DNA of 64,000 nt from Centrapalus pauciflorus. Lineage: Eukaryota > Streptophyta > Magnoliopsida > Asterales > Asteraceae. Shown piece by piece: positions 46,720 to 59,023 of the stretch (positions are counted from its first letter, which is position 1; the number at the start of each line of letters is the position of its first letter). The stretch is from the NCBI GenBank assembly GCA_020465985.1, contig JAANYP010004398.1, positions 160,001-224,000 of the forward strand. Direction: 5' to 3'. The position numbers and the translations under genes were made by a program. The notes under the pieces are model-generated. The model had not been told where the DNA came from. It saw nothing but the letters and a program-made list of their open reading frames with translations, and ran no database searches.

Positions 46720-48180
46720 ATGGCTGATAAGAACACTACTGTTGCTGGTACCTCCAATGTTGATAAAGCTGCAGATGCTGCGGCTGATCAGCATAAGGAA
46801 CATGTTCATGTAGAAGACCTAGTACTGACCCTGAGAACACTGCTAAGGAATCTAGCAGCACTGCCTCGCCTGTACCCCCTTAATAGGCTCAATTATATGC
46901 TCTTCTTCACAAGCTAAATGAAGATAATTGAAGGTAGATGCAACTAATGTTGGAAAGGAATCGGCTTCAGACCGATGTGTCGGTTATAAATAGATTCAAG
47001 GAAATCATGGATTTGATTTCCAAGGGTAAAGTAGCCAGACAAACTGACGAAGAGAAACAGCGTGAGATCAAATTTAAGCGTCGTGAGGAAGAACTTAGGT
47101 TACAGGAACTTGAATTGAAGCATAGAGAAGATATTTTAGCAAAGCCTAAGAAAACACGAAAGAGGAAGCATAGACATGTGTCCTTTGAAGAAAAAAGTGA
47201 GACTGACTCCTCCGACCACCATGTCAAGGTGGGACGAGAGTTCTCTTTCATTGACTTCAAAAAGTGTGGAGCTCGTACTTTTTCTAGGTCATCTGATCCA
47301 CTAAAAGCAACGGACTGGGTAGCCAACTTAGAGAAATCCTTTAAACTCTCCAAGTGTCCGGAAAAGGACAAGGTTACTTTTGCAACTGGTATGTTAGAAG
47401 ATGGAGCTGAACGTTGGTGGAAGTCAATCACCAATCCCATGTCTGATGCAACGGAGAAATCCATTACTTGGGATCAGTTCAAAATCCATCTAAAGGAAAA
47501 ATATTGCCCTCAGGATGTCAAGCGACAAATGGAGAAGACTCTGCTATCTTTTCAACAAGGTACAATGTCTGTAACGGACTATGAGCTAGAGTTCACCAAG
47601 CTCGCCTTGTTATCTGACTACCCTGTTGATACTGACGGGAGACGTAAGGATCTGTTTGTTGATGGGCTAGATAGAGAGATCAGAAAGTTTGTGAAATCTG
47701 CTAGGCCGAAAAGCTACATATAGGCAGTTGAGATTGATAAGGTAGGTGAGCTGGAGATCTATCCCGGGCGTGCTTGTCCTTTCCTTGCTAAATCTAGTAA
47801 GGAAGGAAAAACTGAGAAATTTGGGAAGGATAAACCTGAAAAGAAAAGTGAAAGCTCGAAGAAAGGAGGAAAACAGTCTTCCAACAAAGGCTCAATCATA
47901 TGCTGTGTCATCGACTCCAAGGTCTGCTTGTCCTCGTTGCAAGCAAGCTCATGAAGGTTGATGTGATCCTGCTTTTGTTAAATGCTATTGCTGTGGGCAG
48001 AACGGTCATGATAGATCTGATTGTCCCAAACGCGGTGAGGCTTTCCGTAACTGCATTACTGTGGGGCATCATGCCAAAGACGATACAAGGCCCCAATACA
48101 ATGCTCTACCTGCATCCTCCTATCAGCAATCAGCTAAGGGTTCCACCACTTCAAGAACCCAACCAAGATCATTCCAAATG
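46720..48180 (+). pseudogene. Gypsy gag of G, broken
   Basis: Starts MADKNTTVAGTSN at 46720; this frame ends at 46917. The capsid frame 46938-47723 has a charged coiled-coil-like segment (REEELRLQELELKHREDIL), WVANLEKSFKLS, MLEDGAERWWKSI and the GTMSVTDYELEFTKL gag motif. After a stop and further shifts, a zinc knuckle CYCCGQNGHDRSDC lies near 47980-48025. It packages element RNA in related elements. Several breaks. Confidence 0.9.
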
Positions 48181-48480
48181 ACTGCCGAAGAGGCAAAAGA
48201 AACTGCTGATGTTGTCACTTGTAAATTTATTGTCAATTCTTTACCTGCTTCAGTTTTGTTTGATTCCGACTCTAACTTGTCATTTATTTTTGAAAAGGTT
48301 GCTAGACAGTTTGATTTTGCTCCTGTATTGTTACCTGTACCTCTAGATATAGAAACTGCTAGCTCTCATTTTGTGTCTGTAAACAGAGTCTGTCGTTCAT
48401 GTAAACTTGTAATCGATAACTATGCCTTCGACGTCGATTTAATGCCGATGCAGATCTGAGAATTCAACTTCATTACAGGA
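48181..48480 (+). pseudogene. Gypsy protease of G, active site mutated
   Basis: Retropepsin-like segment: CKFIVNSLPASVLFDSDSNL, where the catalytic triad DSG reads DSD. It is followed by FDVDLMPMQI, a stop at 48457-48459, then FITGMDWLMV, the usual link to reverse transcriptase. Confidence 0.82.
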
Positions 48481-50212
48481 ATGGATTGGCTCATGGTGAG
48501 CAATGCTGAAATCCTTTATGCCAAAAGGATGATCAGAATTAGAACCTCCAAAGGAGGCAAACTCTATGTCTATGATGAAAGAAAGTCTCCAGACTTAGGT
48601 CTCATCTCTATGTTGAAAGTGCAAAGATATCTAGCAAAAGGTTTTTCCGCTTACTTAGCATATGCCATTGATGCTAAGGAAGTCAAAAAGACTATGTATG
48701 ACGTACCAGTGGTTTGGGAATTCCATGATGTATTTTCGGATGACATCTCTGGACTGCTACCGGATCAACAAATCGAATTCCACATCGATCTTGTACCGGG
48801 TGCAGCTCCAATTGCAAGAGCTCCTTACCGACTTGCTCCTAACGAGATGAAGGAGATGATGAGTCAGTTACAGGAGCAACTGGAATAAGGGTTCATCCAT
48901 CCGAGTACTTCTCCTTGGGGTGCTCCGGTTCTCTTCGTCAAGAAGAAGGATGGTACCTTTCGCATGTGCATCGACTACCGAGAGCTGAATAAAGTGACTA
49001 TCAATAATAAATATCCACTGCCTCGAAATAACGACTTCTTTGACCAACTGCAAGGAGCCAGCTATTTCTCGAAGATTGATCTTCAATCGGGGTATCATCA
49101 GCTCAAAGTATTCGAATCTGACATTCCGAAAACGACATTCCGAACTAGATACTGCCACTTTGAATTTCTTGTTATGTCGTTTGGTCTCACTAATGCCCCT
49201 GCTGCATTCATGGACCTCATGAATAGGGTATGTGGACCAATGTTGGATAAATTAGTTATAGTCTTCATCGATGATATTCTGATTTACTCCAAGTCTGAGA
49301 CTGACCATGCAAAGCATTTACGAGAACTGCTAGAATTTCTAAGCAAAGAGCGACTCTACGCAAAGTTCTCAAAATGTGATTTTTGGTTACGCCAGGTATT
49401 ATCTGATTTCTCGTTGTCATTTATATACTTGTGCAATAGCTAAAACTTGTCATACCACTTTTAAACCTCCGTGTTTAGGTACAATTCTTGGGTCATGTTG
49501 TCTCAGGCGATGGAATTGTTGTGGATCCATCGAAAGTTGATGCAGTCTAGAAATGTGAAGCACCGAAAAACGTATATGAAATCTGAAGCTTCTTGGGATT
49601 AGCAGGTTATTACTGGAGGTTCATCCGTGATTTCTCCAAGATTGCGGTACCTTTAACTAGCCTGAAAAAGAAAGATGTTAAGTTTGATAGGAACGAATCC
49701 CAAGAACAAGCCCTTGAGACTCTGAAACGTAAACTGATTGAAGCACCGATACTGGCCCTACCTGAGGGTAATGACGACTTTGTTGTCTACAGTGATGCTT
49801 CAAAGATGGTACTAGGCTATGTGTTAATGCAACAGGATAAGGTTATCGCCTACGCATCAAGGCAACTAAAGACTCACGAAAAGAACTATCCGACGCACGA
49901 CTTAGAACTTGCAGCCTTGACCTTCGCATTGAAGATCTGGTGACATTATCTGTATGGCACCCTATGCAAATTATACACAGAACACAAAAGTCTGAAGTAT
50001 ATATTTGACAAAAAAGAACTGAATATGCAGCACAGACGATCAATGGAATTGATCAAAGACTATGACTGCGAGATCCTCTATCATCCAGGCAAAGCAATCG
50101 AAGTAGCAGACGCCTTGAGCCGTAAATCCGGACAGAATTACTACAGCCGATGTTATTCCTTGACTCCTGTTGTCTTGGAATCCGCACTGACAGACCTGAT
50201 ACTTGCTGCTTA
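48481..50212 (+). pseudogene. Gypsy reverse transcriptase-RNase H of G, with intron-like break
   Basis: KKKDGTFRMCIDYRELNKVT, SKIDLQSGYHQL and the catalytic VFIDDILIYSK are present. A stop occurs at 48886-48888. The frame is open until 49395, where an 83-bp GT...AG segment (49396-49478) interrupts it; the next domain resumes in phase after it. RNase H follows: VVYSDASKMVLG, THDLELAAL, LYTEHKSLKYIF (the usual TDHK Asp reads Glu), then HPGKAIEVADALSRK. Further stops lie near 49548, 49583 and 49941. Confidence 0.9.
49396..49478 (+). other. 83-bp intron-like insertion in reverse transcriptase
   Basis: Begins GTATTATC after CAG and ends GTGTTTAG before GTACAA. It is AT-rich, has a possible branch-like CTAAAAC and a pyrimidine-rich end, and 83 is not a multiple of three. 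M and D have uninterrupted coding at the same place. AGGTA is present at both edges, so a small insertion with a 5-bp duplication is an alternative. Confidence 0.6.
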
Positions 50213-50930
50213 AACCAAAGCTATTCGGGATGAGAATCTGAAATCTGAACGCATGGTTACTTATGTGACCAAACTGACTCTTGACAACCGTGGACTTAGA
50301 CGATTTATGCATAGGATTTGGGTTCCAAGAACAGGAGGTGTCCGTGACCAAATTCTGTCAGAGGCTCACATGTCGAAATTTTCTATAAATCATGGTTCTA
50401 CTAAGATGTATCAAGACCTGAAATCTGAATACTGGTGGCCTGGGATGAAAAATGATGTTGGGCGATATGTCCAAAACTGCATGACTTGCTTGCAAGTCAA
50501 ATTTAAACACCAGAAGCCTTATGGGGAACTACGACCATTGCCAATCCTAGAATGGAAGTGGGACCACATTACCATAGACTTCGTGATGAAGCAGCCTAGG
50601 ACTAAACGAAATCACGACTCTATATGGGTAATAGTGGATCAACTCACCAAGTCGGCACACTTCCTCCCCATTCGTGAAGATGAACACCTTGACAAACTGG
50701 ATGAACTGTATGTGAAAGAATGTTTGACTAGACATTGTGTTCCTTAGTCTATCGTATTTGACCGTGACAGCAGGTCTACCTCTCACTTTTGGAGGGCCTT
50801 TCAGAGTAAACTGAGTACTGAACTTATGATGAGGACCTCTTATCACCCAGAGACTGACGGGCAAAGTGAGAGAACTATCTTGTCTTTAGAAGATATGATA
50901 CATGCCTGTGTGATTGATCTTGTATAAATT
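50213..50930 (+). pseudogene. Gypsy integrase of G, broken
   Basis: Zinc-binding part (ILSEAHMSKF, CMTCLQVK), then the core: DHITIDFVMKQP (Asp), VFDRDSRSTSHFW (Asp) and DGQSERTI (Glu), so the triad is kept. Stops at 50210-50212, 50745-50747 and about 50925 break it. Confidence 0.9.
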
Positions 50931-51179
50931 GGGATAATCACCTTCTATTCGTGGAGTTTTCATATGACAATAGTTACCACTCGACTATTGGCATGCCTCT
51001 ATATCAATCTTTGTACGAACGTCGATGCCGGACTCCAACTTGTTGGAGGCCGGTGAACGTCCAATAGCCGGACCAGCCATTCTGCAAGAGGCACATGACC
51101 AGTCACAGTTGATTCGACAACGGATACAGACCTCTCAAGACAGACAAAAGAAATATCACGACCAAAGGCGCAAGGCAAT

Positions 51180-51615
51180 TTCATTTTAGGTTGGTGATAA
51201 GGTAATGCTGAAAGTCTCGCCAAGGAAAGGTGTAGTAAGGTTCGGCAAACTGGGGAAGTTAAGCCCTCGATTTGTTGGTCCTTTTGAAATACTTGATCGT
51301 GTAGGACTGCATGCCTACAGATTAAGACTGCCTGCCGAAATGTCAGGGATTCATGATGTGTTTCACGTTAGTAATCTTTGAAAGTGCTTGATTGACGCTG
51401 AAGCCGTGATACCTTGGAAAGATGTGCAAATTGACGAACAGCTGCGATACGAAGAATAGCCTGAATGCATAGTGGATCGAAAGACTGCGAAGCTGCGCTA
51501 CAAGGAAATTCCAATGGTGCTAATCAAGTGGAAATACAACAAGGGATCTGCACAAACTTGGGAACGAGAGGATGAGATTTGACAAAAGTATCCAAAGTTG
51601 TTTATGTCTTAGATG
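51180..51615 (+). pseudogene. Gypsy pol C-terminus of G with chromodomain-like end
   Basis: Shows GDKVMLKVSPRKGVVRFGK, FVGPFEILDRVG, HDVFHVSNL, then IVDRKTAKLRYKEIPMVLIK and WEREDEI, the CHDCR-type tail of Tekay chromoviruses. Several internal stops. The region between 50930 and 51180 is frameshifted coding remnant. Confidence 0.85.
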
Positions 51616-51637
51616 ATTCCGAGGACGGAATCAGTTC

Positions 51638-51650
51638 AACGGGAAAAGTT
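51638..51650 (+). other. Purine-rich tract (G)
   Basis: AACGGGAAAAGTT immediately before the 3' LTR; a weak tract, as is common in this lineage. Confidence 0.6.
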
Positions 51651-54228
51651 TGTAACAGCCTGTAATTATAAAATATAAATTATAGCAACAAACTTTGGAT
51701 TTTTAAGTAATTTTGCCTAATCGTGTTTAATTATTTGAAATTTAGTGAAGTAATGTGAAATATATGCCTTTGATGTAAATAATTATAATAAGTCATAATT
51801 AATTAAGGAAACTTGCTTAAATTAGTTAAAATAAATTTAAACAATTAAATTTAGCTAATTGAAAGATTAAAGACTTGAGATAATTAAATTAGTCTAAAAA
51901 GTCAAGTACTAGCAAAAAGGAAATACCTCCTTGCTATTTCTTGCATTTAAAATGCAAAATAAGGACAAACAAGGGTAAATATAGCATTTCATTAATGGTA
52001 AATCGGTCTTTTGCTAATTGGGGGCTGAATTTCAGATTTGATAAGGGGGCAAAGGCTGAATTTTTCGTTCTTATCATCCACCCTAAAAATTCAGATTTTG
52101 AAAGCTCCTCTCTCTAAAAACTTCTCTCTAAGATTTCTCCCAATCTACTTTGCCAAATCTTGAGTTCTTTATGTCATTCGAAAGCTCTTAAGGAGTACTA
52201 CAAGATTCTGCCATTGCATGTCGAGTTTGGTTTGCATATGAGGTAAGAACACCTCAAAAACTCTTTGTTTTTCAGAAATTATGCAAAAATCAGAATTTCA
52301 GAATCTGAAGTGTTTGAGGCTGTTTTTGCATGAGTTTAGGTCTTGATTTTTGCTTGGAAATCATCTACAACTGTTCTAATACCTGGATCAAGGTTAGTTT
52401 CATGTTTTCCTGTTCTTTCTTCTCGGTTTAAGCTTCAAAAAAGCGCAGCTTTTTGCTGGTGTTGCTGTCGAGCAGAAAACAGAAAGAAAAGAGGTTGTTC
52501 GGTTGTTTAAATGAATTGAAAACGCGTTAGAAGTAGACCTAATCTGATCTTAGACATGTCCCTTAATGTTCTTGTGAGTTTTGACTTCGAAAAGGATGCT
52601 TAAAGGTTGAAATTTTGGACCAAAAACTCGAAGACAGCAACAGCCCACGGCTAAGCTGCTGTCCGAGATTTAAAAGGGTTAAAACCCGAATTGCTTGTTG
52701 CTATGTGGCGTAGAATTGACCCAAATTTGCTTGTCTATGTCTTGTGTGTGAAATGGATTTGTTTTGGGACCAAATTAATGCAATTATCAGGTTTAAAAAA
52801 GTTAGAAAAGGTCCTTGATGCACTCGGTTTTGGACAGCCTTTTTCAGGCTTTTAAATCTGAATTTTTGCTCTTAGTTGTAGTTAATCTGATTGGTAAATA
52901 CATGGATAGGTTAATGGGACTTGTGTACATGTTTTGTTATGCCATTGGACTTGATTTTGAACCTTAAAAAGACTTGAACAAGAGGAATAGAAACTCAGTT
53001 GTATAGGTTCGTGAGGCATGAATCACGAACAAGTTCGTGAGGCTTAATAAGTTCACGAGGCATGAATAAGTTCACGAGGCATGAATAAGTTCATGAGGTA
53101 TGATTGGACCTTACAAATGACCAAAACATGAATTTAATGTATTTTGACTTGATAAACTTGATTATATGTATTTGACATGCTGTTCCAACTGTTGGGTCTC
53201 ATTGGGCCAAATGGGCCTCATTAATGCTCTTTAACGGCGTAAACATGCACCACTTGATCCATTGACTTTGAGACTTAAATAACAACAGGAAAAACACTTG
53301 TTTTATTGTTGTGGACCCTTAGAAATTGAAATGGCCTACCTGGCCTTGCTGTAATTGAAAATGACCTTGAACAGACCTTAAATGGGCTTCACTAGCCTAT
53401 AAAAGGATAACCATGACTTAACTACCTAGTTATGACATGGAACTTGACATGTGCACTAAGGAAACCAAATAGCCCATGTTTAGCATTAGTTGTCCCTAAG
53501 TATCCTGCCTTGGTTAAGAGTTAGCCGAGAGTGGCCTATTTGGCCTAAGTATTTGGCCAAGGTTTAGGCCATCATCCTAAAATCTTAACCTTCTTGACCT
53601 GATGAGACTTTGGCTACTGATTTGTGGGACTAAAAGATGACTTGACATGTATTTGACCTGATATGCCTTGCTGAATCTGAAATGGCCTTAATTGCCCTAG
53701 TTAAGGCCTAGGGCCGAGGCTGCGACTAGCCTAACTAGGTCAAACACTTAGGAACAAGTGGCCATCACTTGGAAACACACTTGTATCCTAGAATAACCTA
53801 TTTGACCAGCTTATGACATGTTATGCTTATGTGTGATGTGTTTCTACCTTGCTTGCCCTATTTTTGGCCTTAAAACAAGGCCATACTAGGTAAAAACCTA
53901 GGAAACCATAGGAATCTGCTAGGAACTCAAGTCATACCTTGGTACTTACCTAAAGGAGTTCTTATGGACTTATTGGACAGATGATAAGGATAGGCTCACT
54001 CTGGGACAATAGGAACTACCACAGACTCGGCAACAAAACATGATATATAACCTAATTAATACAATTAGGATTATATAGATCATGTGTATGAAATTGTTAT
54101 TAATATGCTAGAATTGGAACTAATTTGCGGGAACTGACCAGTCTGATAGAGTAATACAGACAACTTGACTTGTTTAAGCACTATATTGACTAATTGTATT
54201 GCTCAGGACCACTGTGAGTGAAAGATTG
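51651..54228 (+). repeat. 3' LTR of G, truncated
   Basis: Starts TGTAACAGCC and matches the 5' LTR up to GAGTGAAAGATTG. It then switches to unrelated sequence at about 54229, missing the last part, equivalent to roughly 45430-46361. Confidence 0.9.
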
Positions 54229-54984
54229 AAAAATATGAGAGCATGCAAGCAGGTCCAAAGAAAGTTCATTATTTAAGCTTCTCCAAATCAAATACCCAAC
54301 GAGCCAAAGTCCATTTTATATTTTAGGGTTTTAGATGGATTATTTTTTTATTTTATAAATAAAGGGAGCCAGAGGCGTGAAAGAGAATAGAGGATGGAAA
54401 AATTAAATATTTTGGAGAGACATTATTTTTTTGTGGTTGGCGGCGCAAAGGACACAAAAAACAGAATTCAATTTTTTTGAATTCTTTTTTTTCCTTTTCT
54501 CTCAAGTGGTTGGTGCGCAGAAGAACAACAAACAACATTCATCATTTTATTTCTTTTATATTGTTTTTTTTCCTACCGTTGGGGGCGAAAAGGAAGGCAA
54601 CACCATACCTTTGTGTTCTTTTTGTTTACCTTTCTTTTTGGATGCGCAGAATAGATAAAAGAATCAACAACATTTGATTTGTTTATTTAATTTATTTACT
54701 TTTTGCTTTCTTTTCAACAACATTTGATTTGATTATTTAATTTATTTACTTTTTGCTTCCTTTTCTTTATATATATGTATAATAGATCAAAATTTAAGTT
54801 AAATATAAAGTCAAATATGTGTATACAAGTGTGAACAAATTATATAGATATAGCAACGATCATATATATAAATCTATATTTATAAGTTGGTTGACTATAA
54901 ATATATGCTTAGATATAATAAGTGGCCAATGGCCAAACTTAATTTTCATCAAAAAGCTACAACCACTTAAGCAATAATTTATGT
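54229..54984. other. Unassigned AT-rich sequence
   Basis: No recognised gene. Poly-T tracts, a TTTATAAATAAAGGG word near 54351 and an exact-period 50-bp duplication at 54665-54764. It could be the upstream part of the M-like LTR that follows, but I see no homology to M here. Confidence 0.4.
54665..54764. repeat. 50-bp tandem duplication
   Basis: Two copies of a unit beginning CAACAACATTTGATTTG with three differences. Confidence 0.9.
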
Positions 54985-56149
54985 TCAAAGTATTTTATTA
55001 TTATAAGCTAGTCTTGTTAATTTGTTATACACTCTGTAATGTAAATTACAGACACTTTGTTGCACGCACGTTATTAAATTAAAGCATAGTAGTTCGATTA
55101 TGAGCCAAAGTCAGTGGCAGAGTGTATTAAAGCCTAATTGAAGGTGTCAAAGCCCAAATAGCTGACTTCCAAGTCAGTTAAGCAAAGCCAAAGTCGAAAG
55201 CTAGAAATTAAAGCCTAGATAAGCAAGTGCAAGCGTTTCAGAGTAATATAATGCATAGAAAAGCCAGTGCAAGCATATAAACAGTACTGTGAGCAACAGT
55301 TATTCATGTTACATGTATTTTATGTAATTGAGACATAATTTGCTTCTATATGCTTTCTTTAGACTTCAATAGAACTTTTGTGAGCGAAGGCGAACACTGT
55401 GGTACAGGCGGTGCCCAGCTTAGCCGGATCTTATATCTGATCTATTATTATGCATGTGTTTATTACTATCTGCTTATCTTTCAGCATATTATACAGCAAG
55501 ACTTGTTTATGCGTTTCTTTATCCATTCATAAGCATTTTACTTACAGCAAGCAATTCTGATGCACACCACTATCCCCAAGCATTTATGCGGGTAGCTAGC
55601 CCCGCATCACAGATTGATCATCTGTCAGCGGTAACCCAAGTGGTGGCATCATCCTTTCAACATGCAATGTCTCAATTTGAGCATTTACTCATTCTGGTAT
55701 TAATAATAGCAAGCAAACAAGCTAAGCGAGCAAGCATTATAGCTTTTATCGGCATCATTCCTTTAGCCACATTTTCACATGCATCATGAATTTCTGTTTA
55801 CTCACTAAGAAATTAGCTTATAGTTGCTACTCATAATATTTATAGGCAAAGGTAAAGAGCAAGCTGCACCATCGGCTTAGGTCTACTATTTGATCAACCT
55901 AGAAGACTTTAGCTCACTATTTAGCCTGCAGTATAGCTTTGTGTTGCCTTGGGATCTGGGTAGCTGCTTTGATCATTATTGTGATATATTAGCAACTTAG
56001 CAATGAACCTTGTAGCAAGTGTAGTGCATGACTGTATTGTAGTACTATTTTTAGTTCTTATGCAAGCTTTGAGACTTAATGTGATATATTATGGCTGTTG
56101 TTATTTATTCCTGGGATTTAGCAAGCATGATTAAAGTAAGGATGTAATA
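54985..56149 (+). repeat. M-like LTR in opposite orientation
   Basis: The reverse complement of 26097 to about 27200 aligns in order: GTGGTACAGGCGGTGCCCAG near 55400, GTCAGCGGTAACCC near 55623, and the end GGATGTAATA at 56140-56149 against GGGTGTGATA. It is diverged from M. No matching primer site or gag follows, so it is a solo LTR or a fragment. Its left limit is uncertain. Confidence 0.75.
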
Positions 56150-56192
56150 ACAGCTTGTCTAAACATACTTGAGAAACCTTTTGGGACCTACA
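56150..56192 (+). repeat. Terminal fragment of the S2 5' LTR
   Basis: Forty-three bases ending TTTTGGGACCTACA before a primer site, like the end of the S LTR. The rest of the LTR is replaced by the M-like LTR. Confidence 0.65.
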
Positions 56193-56194
56193 AC

Positions 56195-56206
56195 TGGTAT
56201 CAGAGT
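56195..56206 (+). other. Primer binding site (S2)
   Basis: TGGTATCAGAGT: 11 of 12 bases of the initiator-Met site. Confidence 0.85.
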
Positions 56207-56258
56207 AGTTTAGAGTGTGTGTCATCTCTAGATATCTCGTAACTTCTCATTTCCCACC

Positions 56259-58990
56259 ATGGACAACAATGCTTAAAACTTCTCTTCCTAATATGACAAT
56301 GGCTCTATGGCCAAACCTCCTAAGTTCAACCATCAAAACTTCTCAGGCTGGAAATGTAGAATGATGTTGTACCTTGAAAATCGGGATGTTCAACTTCCAG
56401 AAATAGTGATGGAAGGTCGTAAGTACCTACTTTTGTTACTACCATCACTCCATCTGTAGAAGGTGTTGTTCTTGAAGTCAGGACCATTGAAAAAGCAAAA
56501 GATCTATGGACTAATGAAGATAAGAGATTGGTGGCCCTTTATGCATAAGTCAGGAACAAACTTGTCATCTCTCTGCCTGATGATGTGTTCAAACAGGATG
56601 AGAAGATGAAAAGTACTAAAAATGTGAGATACTCTATGTACTGTCTATGATGGCCCCACTATCACATTGGATAACAGGATTAACAACCTTGTTATACAAT
56701 ATGAGTTGTTCTTTGTTAAGCCTAAGGTTAGTCTCACTGAAACCTACTACGGGTTCACTACTTTAATAAATGATCTCAAAGCTGTTGGGATCACTAAAGA
56801 AAGTCTAACCTTGGTAAATAAGTTCTTAGACATCTCGCCTAAGGAATGGAACTATTTTTCAACTGTTCTCAGAAACTCAGGTACTATCAGAAGCATGGAT
56901 CTAGTAAACCTCTATGAGTCCTTCCTGAATGATGAACAATCAAGGATGCAAAAGAGAAATGCCTTGGAAATGTCTAAGAGGGGTTCAGCCTTAGTGGCTA
57001 ATGTGAGGCAACCTGTAAATCAGGTGTGTGAGGTGTTCACACAAGCTGATCATCAGGTTGATGATAACTTGGAAGTGACCTTAGAGGAAGAAGATGAATG
57101 TGAAGATCTTGGTGAACATGATGATGAGCAAATGATTGCCATGCTTGAGAAAGTTTAACAAGAAAAAGCTTGGAAATAGATTGTCACAAAGAAAATCAAG
57201 TTCTTTAAAAAAGAAAGCATTTGAAAAATCTAAGGTTGAGTGCTTTAAATGTGGCAAAACTGGTCATATAGCTGCAGACTGTGTGTCCAAAGCTATTAAC
57301 ACATCATCCAAACCTTACAAGACAAACAGGGATTATGGCTATAGTAGGGCTAAGTATCTTATAGTCATGGCAAAGCTAAAAAAGTTGGAAGACTCTGTGG
57401 GTTCTAACAAACAGAAGGGACTGATGGCTGAAACTTGTGATTGAGAAGACTCTGACTCATCATCTGATGAGGAAGATAAGAACTATCTGGTGGCCAATAC
57501 TAATGTTCCTTCTACAAGTAACTTCAAACAAGATCTTGCAAAAGCTGAAGCTCTTGGCTCTTTGGAAAATTGGAATCCCACAATGATGTACAAGACACAA
57601 AATTTTAAAGATTACAGTTTTGAAGAAAAAGATAAAATGTTTGATTACTTGTTTGTGGTTTTGAAAGCTGCTATTGATAAGCAAGATGCTTTGAATTCTG
57701 AGATTTTAAAATTAAAAACTGAACTTGAACTAAAAACTGATGAACTTGACAGTTTTCATAAGTTGAAAACTGAGCTTGATGAAGTCAAACACATCAACAC
57801 AATTTTGCTAGAAGAAAAGAGAGAAACAGACTTAAAGCATTCAAAGCTTCAAAAGATTGTTGACTCTTGGTAGCATTCTGCTAAAAGAGTCAATAAATGT
57901 ATCGATGAGCAAATTTTTTCTCAAATCCAAGCATATCTTGGAGGAGACATTGATATAGCAGCTTCAATAGTTGAAATCAATAATCTGGAAATGGACTTGT
58001 CTACTCTTGGTGAACTTCCAAATACTTTTATTCAAAATGTGAATGGAAAGTTAATTTCAAAAAACAGGTTTGTCAGACCTCAAAATACTGACAGTCCATG
58101 TGAGAAAGTTGTAATGTCTAGTGATGGAATGTGTTCTCCATCAAACTACACTACTAAGTGTCCAATAGCCTCCCATGAACAGCGTAATGGAAAAGGTGTT
58201 AAACTTGTAGTATTGGTTTCTAAGTCCGTCAACAAGTCAGGCACTGGAACCAAGACTAACTATAAGAAACCTACACCTCCATTCAATGCTGAATTTTTTG
58301 AAAAGAAATTTTCAAAAGGAAAGCAGCATGCAACCAACAATGGTAAATCTCATGTTGGAAGTAAATCTACTATGGTTCCAAATAAGTTTTTAAATCATAG
58401 TGGAAAACTGGTTATAAATAAAATAAAATCTTTTGCTAAAACCAAACAAGATGACCATGCTACCACAAGTTTGCGAAAGTCGTCCGAACTCTGGTAAAGG
58501 GAAACGCAAAGCCATTGCTCAACTAGAGAAAATTGGAAATAAGTTTTCCAAACATTTGGAAGGAAAAAAGACAGCTAAATGGCCTATATTTGATCTCTGT
58601 CCTCCTAAAAAAAAGAAAGAAGAAACAGGCAAAGCTGTTATAGTGGAACTTCCCATAAAACCTATTGGTCCTTGCAAAACAAGTTAAATCTTTGCAAAAC
58701 CTGTTGATAAAACCAACAGAGAAAATTTAGAATGTGTTTCTGAGAGTTCTTCTTTCAAAAAATCTAAAAAGAGAAAATGTTACTGATTTGGAAATAAAAC
58801 TCACATGGCCAAAGATTGTCCTGAAATTGAGGACATAAGGCCCATTAACTCTGTTAATTCTAATACTGCAAAATCAAGCATGTTGGAAGTAATAATGTCA
58901 TTGAGGAGAGTATCCCAACAGATACAATCCAAAAGGGAATATTAGTGAGGATCTGAGTGGTCCATCAACAAAGGTTGATGAAGATGGAGA
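56259..58990 (+). pseudogene. Large Copia (SIRE-like) gag of S2, broken
   Basis: Starts MDNNA at 56259 with early stops; MAKPPKFNHQNFSGWKCRMM marks the gag entry. Frame 56667-57158 holds the UBN2-like core (RINNLVIQYELF, DISPKEWNYFSTVL). A knuckle CFKCGKTGHIAADC lies near 57241, followed by a long Lys/Glu coiled-coil-like part (57490-57873) and a low-complexity basic region. A second knuckle near 58778 has lost a Cys (CY-stop-FGNKTHMAKDC). About 900 codons in all, much larger than the usual Copia gag and typical of the SIRE lineage. More than eight breaks. Confidence 0.82.
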
Positions 58991-59023
58991 ACTCATCCTT
59001 GTGATGAGTTCCCCTAAGGACTA

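Noticed and set aside
46967..47464. 165-codon minus-strand frame
   Set aside because: Antisense of the G gag capsid frame, which carries the real domain motifs.
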